Assembly (NCBI GenBank): GCA_964448045.1
Contig: CAYUVF010000022.1
Span: 1 to 60,018 of the forward strand
DNA length: 60,018 nucleotides
Source of the DNA: CAYUVF01 sp964448045
GTDB taxonomy: Bacteria > Bacteroidota > Rhodothermia > Rhodothermales > Salinibacteraceae
Direction of reading: 5' to 3'
The translations under genes were made by a program, and so were the position numbers. This document shows positions 14,923 to 22,973 of this stretch, one piece after another. Every line of letters begins with the position of its first letter. Position 1 is the stretch's first letter. The notes beneath the pieces are model-generated. The model was given only the letters and a program-made list of their open reading frames with translations. It was not told where the DNA came from and did no database searches.

Positions 14923-17370
14923 ATGATCGACCCCCTCCCCGTCGATGCGCTCCGCCGCACCTGCGACCCCGACCAGTTCGACTTTGAGACGACCGATGAC
15001 CTCTCCTCCGACACCCAGGTAATCGGCCAGTCGCGTGCCATCGAGGCGCTCCAGTTCGGTGTAGGCATCGACAGCCAAGGCTACAACATCTACGCGCTCG
15101 GTCCGGCAGGCACCGGTCGCCGCGACCTCGTCCAAAACCTCCTGGAGCACGAGGCCGACGCCGAGGACCCTCCCTCTGACTGGTGCTACGTGAACAACTT
15201 CGGCGATCCGCGTACGCCCCGCATGCTGGAGCTGCCCGCCGGGCGCGCCGGGGACCTCCACGAGGATATGGAGCAGTTCATCGAGGAGCTCAAAACGGCC
15301 CTACCCGCCACGTTCGAGAGCGAGGAATATCAGACGCGCCAGCAGATGATCCAGGAAGAGGTGCGGCAGGAACAGGAAGAGGAGCTGGAGGACCTGCAGG
15401 AGCGGGCCCGCGAAGAAAACATCGCACTGATGCGCACGCCCAACGGCTTCGCCTTCGCACCGATTCGCGATGGCGATGTCATCTCACCGGAGGACATGGA
15501 GGCGCTGACGAAAGAGGAGCGCGAACGCATCCGCGAGCTGATCGAAGGGTTCCAGGATGAGTTGCAGGACATCCTGCGGAAGGTGCCGGAACGCCAGCGC
15601 GAGGCCCGCGACCGGATCCGCGCCCTCAACCGGGAGATGGCGCAGCTGGCCGTCGACGACCTCATCGACAACCTGCGCGAGCGGTACGAAAACCTGAACG
15701 CCGTGCTCGACTTCCTCAGTGCGGTGCGCGAAGACATCATCGAGAACGTCGAGATGATCGTCAGCTACGCGACCGATGGCGGGCAGGGCATGCAGGCGCT
15801 CCAGCAGCAGGGCAGCCAGCAGGACTTCAGCAACGCGTTCGGCGGATCGGGGCCGTGGCGGCGCTATCACGTCAACATCATGGTGGACCACGCCGATGCC
15901 GAGGGCGCCCCCGTCATCTTCGAGGACAACCCGAACTACCAGAATCTCGTCGGGCAAGTCGAGCAGATCGCGCAGATGGGCGCGCTCGTCACTGACTTCA
16001 ACCTGGTGCGCCCCGGCGCGCTGCACAAAGCCAATGGCGGCTATCTGGTACTGGAGGCACGCAAGCTGCTGATGCAACCGTACGCGTGGGAGGGCCTCAA
16101 ACGGGCGCTGCAGTCCGAAGAGATCCGCATCGAATCGCCCCGGCAGGCGCTGGGCCTCATGAGCACCGTCACGCTGGAACCCGAAGCCATCCCGCTCGAC
16201 GCCAAGATCGTGCTCGTCGGCGAGCGGTACCTGTATTATCTGCTGGAGGCGCTCGACCCCGACATGGGCGAGCTGTTCAAGGTCATGGCCGATTTCGACG
16301 ACGAGGTCGACCGCGACACGCACCAGCAGCGCTACTCGGAGCTCCTGGCCACAATCGTCGACAACGAAGCGTTGCGCCCGCTCGACCGCACCGCTGTGGC
16401 CCGCATCATCGATCGGAGCGCGCGCCTCGTGGACGATACGGAGAAGCTGACCGCGCACATGCAGTCCATCACCGACTTGCTGCGCGAATCGAGCTACTGG
16501 GCCGGCGAAGAAAGTGCCGACGTCGTCTCGGCCGAGCACGTCCAGCAGGCCATCGACGCACAGATCCACCGCGCCGATCGTCTCCGGGAGAAGACACAGG
16601 AGTCCATCGAGCGGAAGACGCTCTACATCAGCACCGAGGGGGCCGAGGTGGGGCAGATCAATGGCCTCTCGGTGCTACAGCTGAACAACTTTTCCTTTGG
16701 CCGCCCCAACCGCATTACGGCACGGGTAAGCCTCGGCAAAGGCGAAATCGTCGACATCGAGCGAGAAACGGCGCTGGGCGGGCCGCTTCACTCGAAGGGG
16801 GTACTCATCCTGTCGGGCTTCCTCAGCGGTCGCTACGCGCAGGACCGCCCGCTGTCGCTGCAAGCCAGCCTCGTCTTCGAGCAGTCCTACGGCGGGGTGG
16901 ACGGCGACAGCGCCTCCTCGGCCGAGCTGTACGCCCTGCTCTCGGCCATCGCCGAGGTGCCCATCCAGCAGCAGTTCGCCGTCACCGGATCGGTCAACCA
17001 GCACGGTGTGATCCAACCCATCGGCGGCGTGAACGAGAAGATCGAGGGCTTCTTCGACGTGTGCGCGACCCGCGGCCTCACCGGCGACCAGGGCGTGCTG
17101 ATCCCGGCCAGTAACGTGAAGCATCTGATGCTCCGGCGCGACATCGTCACCGCCACGCAGGACGGCGACTTCCACATCTATCCTATCGAAACCGTGGACG
17201 AAGGCATCGAGCTGCTGACGGGCCAGCCCGCAGGCAAACCCGATGCAGACGGCAATTATCCGGAGGGCTCGATCAACTATCGCGTGGCCCAGCGGTTAGA
17301 TGAGTTGGCCGAGCACCGGCAGGAATTCGTATCGATGGATGGAGAGACGGACGCGACGACCCATGACTGA
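14923..17370 (+). CDS. Lon-family protease, LonC-like (COG1067)
   Basis: The 815-residue protein has an N-terminal AAA-like domain, a long coiled-coil insertion (about residues 120-280) and a C-terminal Lon protease domain. The P-loop is GPAGTGRRD, with Arg replacing the Walker A Lys, as in LonC-type proteins reported not to need ATP. The catalytic Ser lies in GDSASSAELYALLSA and the Lys in IGGVNEKIEGFF. The start MIDPLPVDALRRTCDPDQF at 14923 fits the family; an in-frame ATG at 14740 would add a leader lacking family features. It is probably a cytoplasmic quality-control protease, coupled to the next gene by an eight-base overlap. Confidence 0.88.
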   Translation: MIDPLPVDALRRTCDPDQFDFETTDDLSSDTQVIGQSRAIEALQFGVGIDSQGYNIYALGPAGTGRRDLVQNLLEHEADAEDPPSDWCYVNNFGDPRTPRMLELPAGRAGDLHEDMEQFIEELKTALPATFESEEYQTRQQMIQEEVRQEQEEELEDLQERAREENIALMRTPNGFAFAPIRDGDVISPEDMEALTKEERERIRELIEGFQDELQDILRKVPERQREARDRIRALNREMAQLAVDDLIDNLRERYENLNAVLDFLSAVREDIIENVEMIVSYATDGGQGMQALQQQGSQQDFSNAFGGSGPWRRYHVNIMVDHADAEGAPVIFEDNPNYQNLVGQVEQIAQMGALVTDFNLVRPGALHKANGGYLVLEARKLLMQPYAWEGLKRALQSEEIRIESPRQALGLMSTVTLEPEAIPLDAKIVLVGERYLYYLLEALDPDMGELFKVMADFDDEVDRDTHQQRYSELLATIVDNEALRPLDRTAVARIIDRSARLVDDTEKLTAHMQSITDLLRESSYWAGEESADVVSAEHVQQAIDAQIHRADRLREKTQESIERKTLYISTEGAEVGQINGLSVLQLNNFSFGRPNRITARVSLGKGEIVDIERETALGGPLHSKGVLILSGFLSGRYAQDRPLSLQASLVFEQSYGGVDGDSASSAELYALLSAIAEVPIQQQFAVTGSVNQHGVIQPIGGVNEKIEGFFDVCATRGLTGDQGVLIPASNVKHLMLRRDIVTATQDGDFHIYPIETVDEGIELLTGQPAGKPDADGNYPEGSINYRVAQRLDELAEHRQEFVSMDGETDATTHD

Positions 17371-18220
17371 CGACCCATACACGCCGAACCGCTCGATCCG
17401 CCGGATCCTGGTCGCGCTCGACGCCTCGCCTCACAGCATGGCCGCGCTCGAATCGGCGGCCGACCTGGCAGCGGCTTTTGGGGCCACGCTACAGGGCCTC
17501 TTCGTCGAAGACATCAACCTGGTCCGCCTCTCGGATCTGCCGATGGCGCGAGAGGTGCGCTCGTTCACACAGCCGGCGCAGTCGCTGAACGAGCGCCGGC
17601 TGTCGCTCCAATTCAAGCGCCAGGCCCAGCAGGCCGAGCAGGCGCTCCGCTCGGTGGCGCGGCAGATGAAGCTGGAGTTTACCTTCGACGTCAAGCGCGG
17701 CGCCGTCACGCGCACGCTGCTCGAAGCGGCCCAGGATGCCGATCTGCTGACCCTCGGGAAGACGAGCCGCCCGTGGAGCAGCCGCCGCAAACTGGGCCGC
17801 ACGGCGCGCACGGTCCTCTCCGAAGCGCCCCGCTCGGTCCTGATCCTCAGCGAGGTGCTCCGCCCCAATCAGCCCATCATCGTGTACTACGATGGCACCG
17901 ACGCCGCCGAATCGGCCCTGAAGCTGGCGGCCTCGCTCGCGTACCGCAGCGACCGGAGCTCGCTGACGGTGCTGCTCCCCACCGAGAACGACGACGAGAC
18001 ACAGCAGCTCCATGACGATGTCGTCGAGCGGTTTGCCCACACGGTCGCCCCGCTGCACATTCGCCCCCTCACTCCGCTGGAAGCCACGCGCCTTGCCGCA
18101 GCTACCCACGCCGAAGGCGGCGGCCTCGTCGTGCTCCCCGCTGGCTCCCCACCCCTCTGCGATGTCGACCTCCAGCAGTTTCTGTACGAAGTGGACCGGC
18201 CCGTTCTCATCGCACGTTGA
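17363..18220 (+). CDS. Universal stress protein (tandem UspA-like)
   Basis: The 285-residue protein begins with a clear Usp domain: IRRILVALDASPHSMAALES, LQGLFVEDINLVRLSD, then DADLLTLGKTSRPWSS and SEAPRSVLILSE. A weaker second copy starts at QPIIVYYDGTDAAESALKLA and ends YEVDRPVLIAR. The second half lacks a clean G-2x-G-9x-G ATP loop. The ATG overlaps the LonC-like stop by eight bases (ATGACTGA), so the two are translationally coupled and probably share a stress-related role. Confidence 0.87.
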   Translation: MTDDPYTPNRSIRRILVALDASPHSMAALESAADLAAAFGATLQGLFVEDINLVRLSDLPMAREVRSFTQPAQSLNERRLSLQFKRQAQQAEQALRSVARQMKLEFTFDVKRGAVTRTLLEAAQDADLLTLGKTSRPWSSRRKLGRTARTVLSEAPRSVLILSEVLRPNQPIIVYYDGTDAAESALKLAASLAYRSDRSSLTVLLPTENDDETQQLHDDVVERFAHTVAPLHIRPLTPLEATRLAAATHAEGGGLVVLPAGSPPLCDVDLQQFLYEVDRPVLIAR

Positions 18221-18231
18221 CGCGCTCCCCG

Positions 18232-18260
18232 TTGACGGTGTCCCCACCGCTTGTTATATC
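18232..18260 (+). promoter_or_regulatory. Candidate sigma-70-like promoter
   Basis: TTGACG (18232-18237) is separated by 17 bases from TATATC (18255-18260), 41 bases before the ATG at 18301. The -10 region sits in TTGTTATATC, a word resembling that at 31284. Matching by eye only. Confidence 0.45.
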
Positions 18261-18300
18261 GTAAAATCCGTCGCCCGCCCGCATTCAACCGAGGACGTTT

Positions 18301-18702
18301 ATGGAAACCGTCATTCACATCGCGATCACTCCGGACCCGTCGGCCAAGCTGACGCCGCTGGAGCTGCTGGAAGATTTTGCGGACGCCTCGCGGGACTGGC
18401 ACTTTCTGGAGGAGGAGTCCGATCACTATGCCGAGGCGAAGCGCGTACCGGCGTGCGTGCTGCGCCACCGCTACGCGACGCAAACCCGATACGTGGACTT
18501 TGCCTTTGCGGCGACCGATCCGGAAAACCCGAATGACGTGGAGCTGGTCATTCTGGATGCGCCTGATCCCGACCGGGCTCTCAACCTCGAAGAGCGCAAC
18601 GACGTGATCAACCGTTTCATCCAGCAATTCCGAGCCTATCTGGAGCGGCGTCCCGGCCACGCCTCGCTGCGCATCGCCAAAGATGATGTCGACCCGTCCT
18701 GA
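18301..18702 (+). CDS. Hypothetical protein
   Basis: The 133-residue acidic protein starts METVIHIAITPDPSAKLTPL and is predicted to be a soluble alpha/beta protein. It has a strand-rich middle (RYVDFAFAATD, DVELVILDAP) and a C-terminal helix (RNDVINRFIQQFRAYLE). A GAGGA site eight bases upstream and a promoter-like sequence at 18232-18260 support expression. No signal, membrane segment or known motif is visible. It precedes crcB by 37 bases and may share its transcript. Confidence 0.65.
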   Translation: METVIHIAITPDPSAKLTPLELLEDFADASRDWHFLEEESDHYAEAKRVPACVLRHRYATQTRYVDFAFAATDPENPNDVELVILDAPDPDRALNLEERNDVINRFIQQFRAYLERRPGHASLRIAKDDVDPS

Positions 18703-18739
18703 CCCGTTGCCTTCCGGCTCTACTTTTTGAGTCCCCCGC

Positions 18740-19135
18740 ATGCCCACCGCTCAAAAGCTTTTGCTCATTGCCGCCGGAGGCGCCTGCGGCGCGACCCTGC
18801 GCTACGGCCTCTCCGGACTGGCATACCGACTCCTGGGAACCGGCTTTCCCTGGGGCACCCTGGCCGTCAACCTCCTCGGCTGCTTTGTCATCGGCTTCGT
18901 CTGGGCACTCTCGGAGCGCCTGGCACTGGATTCGCGCATCAGCCCGTTCCTGCTGACGGGCCTCATCGGGGCGTTTACAACCTTTTCGACGTATGGCCTC
19001 GAAAGCTTCAACCTGCTGCGCGATGGCGAGATGATGCGCGGGCTGATGAACATCGTGGTCAGCAACCTCGCCGGACTGGCGCTCGTGGTCCTCGGATTTG
19101 CCTGCGCCCGCCTCGTCCTCCCCTCCTCCCACTGA
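18740..19135 (+). CDS. crcB: Fluoride ion channel CrcB/Fluc
   Basis: The 131-residue protein has four membrane helices and the family marks GGACGATLRYGLS, PWGTLAVNLLGCFVIG and LIGAFTTFSTYGLES (the Phe and Ser/Thr of the fluoride path). It forms dual-topology dimers that expel fluoride through the inner membrane. Only 37 bases separate it from the gene upstream, too few for a fluoride riboswitch. A DUF190 gene follows after 10 bases, a frequent pairing. Confidence 0.93.
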   Translation: MPTAQKLLLIAAGGACGATLRYGLSGLAYRLLGTGFPWGTLAVNLLGCFVIGFVWALSERLALDSRISPFLLTGLIGAFTTFSTYGLESFNLLRDGEMMRGLMNIVVSNLAGLALVVLGFACARLVLPSSH

Positions 19136-19145
19136 CTCTGCTACC

Positions 19146-19487
19146 ATGACCCTGCCCGACGAAGGCGTCCTCCTGCGGATATTCATCGGCGAATCGGACC
19201 GGCACGACGGGCGTCCGCTTTACGAAGTGATCGTGGAGCAGGCCCGGGAGATGGGCCTCGCGGGCGCCACGGTGCTACGGGGCATCATGGGCTTCGGCGC
19301 GGCCAGCCGCGTCCATACGGCCAAGTTCCTCCGCCTCTCCGAAAACTTGCCCATCGTCGTCGAAATCGTTGACACGAAAGATACGATCGACGAACTGCTT
19401 CCCTTCCTCGACGACGTCGTCACCGAGGGACTCGTCACAATGGAGCGCGCCCGGATTATTACGTATCGGCACGAGACCGAAGAATAA
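19146..19487 (+). CDS. DUF190 (PII-like) protein
   Basis: The 113-residue protein fits DUF190, a PII-like ferredoxin fold: LLRIFIGESDRHDGRPLYEVIV, GLAGATVLRGIMGFGAASRVHT, then LPIVVEIVDTKDTIDELLPFL. It lies 10 bases after crcB, and the pairing recurs in many bacteria, so it may regulate or assist the fluoride channel. The ATG at 19146 is preferred over an upstream in-frame ATG at 19098, inside crcB. Confidence 0.88.
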   Translation: MTLPDEGVLLRIFIGESDRHDGRPLYEVIVEQAREMGLAGATVLRGIMGFGAASRVHTAKFLRLSENLPIVVEIVDTKDTIDELLPFLDDVVTEGLVTMERARIITYRHETEE

Positions 19488-19504
19488 TCCCACGCACCAG
19501 CGCC

Positions 19505-20344
19505 CTATCGAAAATCGTGGAGAAAAGAAACGCTGGCAGAGAAGCGCACCCCGTCTCCCGCGGTTCCGGCCACATCCATCAGCGCCGGCGTGATAACAAG
19601 CGGCAGCTTGGGAAAGGGTGTTATTGAAAGACCGAGGGCCAGATCCTGCCCCGTCCAGTTGGCAATGCCATTGAAGGACGGATGGAGCCGAAAACCGAGA
19701 CTCCCGAAGACATTCACGCCAGATTCATCCCTGAGAAACTTGTCTTCGGGCAGAAAGCGATCATTCCCAAGCCCTACGCTCACCGACGCAAAGCTGAATG
19801 CAGAGCCGGGGTTACTGCGCAGTCGGAATATTTTCGAGATGACTGCATAGGCACTGCTTCCCCCATCCGTACCATCCGTATGCCAGATGTTTTCGTGACC
19901 AAGCGCAACAGCGGTCTTGTATGGAAGGGAGCGGTGCACTTTCAAACTTACACTCCAATCCTCTCCCAGATCGGTATAGGTGTCTAACGAGGTTAGCGTA
20001 ACATCGACACCGATCCACTTCTTGGCGCTCCCGAATCCTGCTCCAACGACAGCAATGCCATCCTGCCGATTCGAGTTTCTCGTGCGCCGTTGGTATGAAA
20101 CGCCCCCGTACACCTGACCGAGACGGGCTCCGAATGCGGTCGGCGTGTTGATTGTGGTGCCCGGAAATATGGCCCGGCTTGACACCTCAAACACCGAAAA
20201 CCGCTCTGAATCCGTATCAATTCGATACCGCTCGCGCAACTCTTCTACGCCAGCCGTATCGGCTTCTTGCGCCCATGTCACACCAACGATCAAGGCGCTC
20301 AACAAAACCAGCAGTCCAATTCGGACGCTCAGAAATCCACTCAT
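19505..20344 (-). CDS. Exported beta-strand-rich protein, probable outer-membrane barrel
   Basis: The 279-residue protein has a signal peptide (MSGFLSVRIGLLVLLSAL, cleavage after VTWAQ or nearby). Repeated alternating strands follow, such as GQVYGGVSYQRRTR, KWIGVDVTLTSLDTYTD, SVSLKVHRSLPYKTAVALG and DLALGLSITPFPKLPLVI, and it ends in an aromatic-containing strand (ASVSFLHDFR). This suggests a 10-14-strand barrel. I do not recognise a family. The sequence is visibly less GC-rich than its neighbours, and the gene lies 29 bases after another exported-protein gene on the same strand. Confidence 0.65.
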   Translation of the reverse strand: MSGFLSVRIGLLVLLSALIVGVTWAQEADTAGVEELRERYRIDTDSERFSVFEVSSRAIFPGTTINTPTAFGARLGQVYGGVSYQRRTRNSNRQDGIAVVGAGFGSAKKWIGVDVTLTSLDTYTDLGEDWSVSLKVHRSLPYKTAVALGHENIWHTDGTDGGSSAYAVISKIFRLRSNPGSAFSFASVSVGLGNDRFLPEDKFLRDESGVNVFGSLGFRLHPSFNGIANWTGQDLALGLSITPFPKLPLVITPALMDVAGTAGDGVRFSASVSFLHDFR

Positions 20345-20373
20345 CTATTTGCGCTGCTCCAACGAGAATGCCA

Positions 20374-20994
20374 TTACCTCGCTGGTGCGTCCAAGATTGA
20401 CGTAAGCACGGTGCGAATCGCATTGAACTCCGCGGAATCCGATCGCAGGAAAGAGGCCGAAGCGCTCTCTACCACGTCGTTGAACACCGTGACCGCTTCG
20501 ACAAGCCGGCTCGCCTCAACCGTTCCTCCTTCGGTGAGTCCCATGACGCTTGCAACCAGTTTCTGGGCGAGCTGCTCGGAAAGCCCCTGCTCAACAAGGG
20601 TGCGGGTCAATGATTGTTGGGCCCCCGGAGCACCCTCCTGTCTCGGAGCCGAAAGAATCTCCCCAAGATCTTGTCCCCCCTTCTGTACGGCTTCCTCACC
20701 GGTCGATGTTGTGGCAAACGCCCCCTGCTTCAACTGTGCATTCAGGTTCTGCGCCACCGTATTCACCTGAGCTCGCACGTTGGCGTTCACGAACTGCACG
20801 CCATCGATACCAGATGTGCGCTCGACCAGATCAGCCACGGTCCCCATTTCACCGCCGACCATGTTTCCGCCGCAATCAGTACAATCGGCCTTCATTTGTG
20901 TCGTTTGTGGCGTTTGTGCTTGCACGAGACCCACCATCAAGAACGCCATCAACAAGGATAGTGCGCCGACTCTCTTAAACAATTGGTAGCTCAT
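20374..20994 (-). CDS. Exported helical protein of unknown function
   Basis: The 206-residue protein has a signal peptide (MSYQLFKRVGALSLLMAFLM, cleavage after VQAQ). A short CTDCGG motif near the mature N terminus could bind metal or form a disulfide. The rest is helical, Gln- and Ala-rich (VRAQVNTVAQNLNAQL, LSEQLAQKLVASVMGL). It precedes the predicted barrel gene in the same direction and the two may form a secretion or surface pair. Base composition is lower in GC than the flanks. No family is recognised. Confidence 0.62.
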   Translation of the reverse strand: MSYQLFKRVGALSLLMAFLMVGLVQAQTPQTTQMKADCTDCGGNMVGGEMGTVADLVERTSGIDGVQFVNANVRAQVNTVAQNLNAQLKQGAFATTSTGEEAVQKGGQDLGEILSAPRQEGAPGAQQSLTRTLVEQGLSEQLAQKLVASVMGLTEGGTVEASRLVEAVTVFNDVVESASASFLRSDSAEFNAIRTVLTSILDAPAR

Positions 20995-21243
20995 GGTAGT
21001 GGTAGATGTTGATCACGGGAGAAAGTGCCAATTTCAGTGTAGCAAGAATACACCGTTTCGTCCATAGATATGACTTAAGCTGCCCCCAAACTACGGAGCA
21101 TTGAAACCTGCTCCACCGAGCAAATAGGGGGAGAGGAACAAAAAGGCGGACGAACCGGGCCCTCCTATCAAAACGACCTGTGCTTTTTTGCTCCAATTGC
21201 TATCATTGAAACCGCACCGCATTGATAATCGACATAGGGAACG

Positions 21244-22884
21244 TTGTCTCACTCCCACCCGGATCACTTCGACACCATCATTATCGGCGGCGGCATCGCG
21301 GGCATCGTGACAGCGTTGGAGCTGCTGCCCCATGGCCACCGGGTGCTGCTGATCGACCGCGACACCGAGAGCCAACTGGGCGGATTGGCGCAGTGGTCGT
21401 TTGGCGGGATCTTCTTTGCGGATTCGCCCGAGCAGCGGCGCTTCGGCATCGACGATTCGCCCGAACTCGCGCTGCAGGACTGGGCCTCGTTCGCCGAGTT
21501 TGAGGACGGCGCCGCGCTGCCTCGCCAGTGGGCCGAGCGGTACGTCCACCGCTGCATCCCCGATGTGTATCAGTGGCTTCGCGCGCGAGGCATCCGCTTC
21601 TTCCCCGTCGTCCACTGGGTCGAGCGCGGACTGCATCGCCCCGGCAACTCCGTCCCCCGTTTTCACATGGTCTGGGGCACCGGGCGCGGGCTGATGGACA
21701 CGCTCACCGGCCACCTCCAGAGCCACCCGAACGCCGACCGGCTGACAACGCGCTTCCGCCACCGCGTCACCGATCTCGTCATGACGAACGGGCGCGTGAC
21801 CGGCGTACGCGGGACCAACGAGCGCACGGGGGAGGCCTTCGCGGCCGAAGCCGAGCACATCGTCGTCGCCACGGGCGGCATCTGCGGTAACATCGAGCGG
21901 CTGACGCAGCAGCACTGGCACGCCGACTATGGCGATCCGCCGGAGACAGTGCTCAACGGCTCGCATCGCTACGCGCAGGGCGACCTCCACGACGCCGCGG
22001 CGGAGTCCGGCGCCCACGTCACCCACCTCGACAATCAGTGGCTCTATGCCGCGGGTGTGCACCATCCAGACCCCGCGGGCAAGCCATACGACGGTCTCAG
22101 CCTCGTCCCGCCGAAGTCGGCGCTCTGGGTGAACCACCGCGGCGCGCGCATCGGGCCGATGCCGCTGGTCACCGGCTACGACACCCGCTTTCTCGTCGAG
22201 CAGATTGGCCAGCAGGAGAAGAAGTACTCGTGGCAGGTCCTCAACTGGACGATCGCCAAGAAAGAGCTGGCCGTGTCCGGCTCGGAGTTCAACGAGGCGA
22301 TGCGCGACAAAAAGCCGATCGGCTTCCTGAAGCGGATTCTGCTTGGCAGTGGCGATATGGTGCAGACGCTCCTCGACACGTGCCCCGACTTCGTCGCCGC
22401 CGATTCGCTGGACGGGCTCGTCGACCGGATGAATGTGCTCGTCGGAACCGAGGACGTGGACCGGCACGCACTGCGCGAGGCCATCACGCGCTACGACCGG
22501 CAGATCGACCGCGGGCCCACGTATCACAACGACGAGCAGCTCCGCCGCATCGCCCACTTGCGCCAGTACCGCGGCGACCGGGCGCGCACCTGCAAGTTTC
22601 AGAAGATCCTCGACGACGATGCCAAGCCGCTCATCGCCATCCGCGCGTTCGTCCTCTCGCGCAAGACGCTCGGCGGCATCCAGACGGACCTCGGCAGCCG
22701 CGTGCTCGCCGCGCCCGACGCGAGCGGCAGCCAGGCGCCGATCCCCGGCCTGTACGCCGCGGGGGAAGCCGCCGGATTCGGAGGCGGCGGCATCCACGGC
22801 CTGCGCTCGCTCGAAGGCACCTTCCTCGGCACCTGCATCTTCACCGCCCGCATCGCCGCCCAAACCATCGCCAACGGCGGGTAA
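21244..22884 (+). CDS. FAD-dependent dehydrogenase (FAD_binding_2, KstD-like)
   Basis: The 546-residue protein has an N-terminal Rossmann motif, DTIIIGGGIAGIVTALELL, then GGLAQWSFGGIFF, an internal AEHIVVATGGICGN and the C-terminal flavin site LYAAGEAAGFGGGGIHG followed by SLEGTFLGTCIFTAR. This matches flavoproteins of the fumarate reductase / 3-ketosteroid dehydrogenase superfamily, which transfer hydride from varied substrates. No signal peptide is seen. The start is a TTG, as no suitable ATG lies near the Rossmann motif. A ThDP enzyme gene follows after 89 bases. Confidence 0.82.
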   Translation: MSHSHPDHFDTIIIGGGIAGIVTALELLPHGHRVLLIDRDTESQLGGLAQWSFGGIFFADSPEQRRFGIDDSPELALQDWASFAEFEDGAALPRQWAERYVHRCIPDVYQWLRARGIRFFPVVHWVERGLHRPGNSVPRFHMVWGTGRGLMDTLTGHLQSHPNADRLTTRFRHRVTDLVMTNGRVTGVRGTNERTGEAFAAEAEHIVVATGGICGNIERLTQQHWHADYGDPPETVLNGSHRYAQGDLHDAAAESGAHVTHLDNQWLYAAGVHHPDPAGKPYDGLSLVPPKSALWVNHRGARIGPMPLVTGYDTRFLVEQIGQQEKKYSWQVLNWTIAKKELAVSGSEFNEAMRDKKPIGFLKRILLGSGDMVQTLLDTCPDFVAADSLDGLVDRMNVLVGTEDVDRHALREAITRYDRQIDRGPTYHNDEQLRRIAHLRQYRGDRARTCKFQKILDDDAKPLIAIRAFVLSRKTLGGIQTDLGSRVLAAPDASGSQAPIPGLYAAGEAAGFGGGGIHGLRSLEGTFLGTCIFTARIAAQTIANGG

Positions 22885-22973
22885 GTGCGCATGGGCGATC
22901 GGGCGTGTGCGGGCGCATGGCCATGCGCCCCTGCGTCGTTTTGCTCTCATTCTCAAATGATGCCCCCATTCCC

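Noticed and set aside
18703..18739. Possible fluoride riboswitch before crcB
   Set aside because: Only 37 bases lie between genes, too short for the aptamer, and none of its pseudoknot motif is present.
22038..22973. In-frame extension of the ThDP enzyme through the FAD dehydrogenase
   Set aside because: It overlaps a well-supported gene in another frame and is Arg-rich; the ThDP family start is at 22974.
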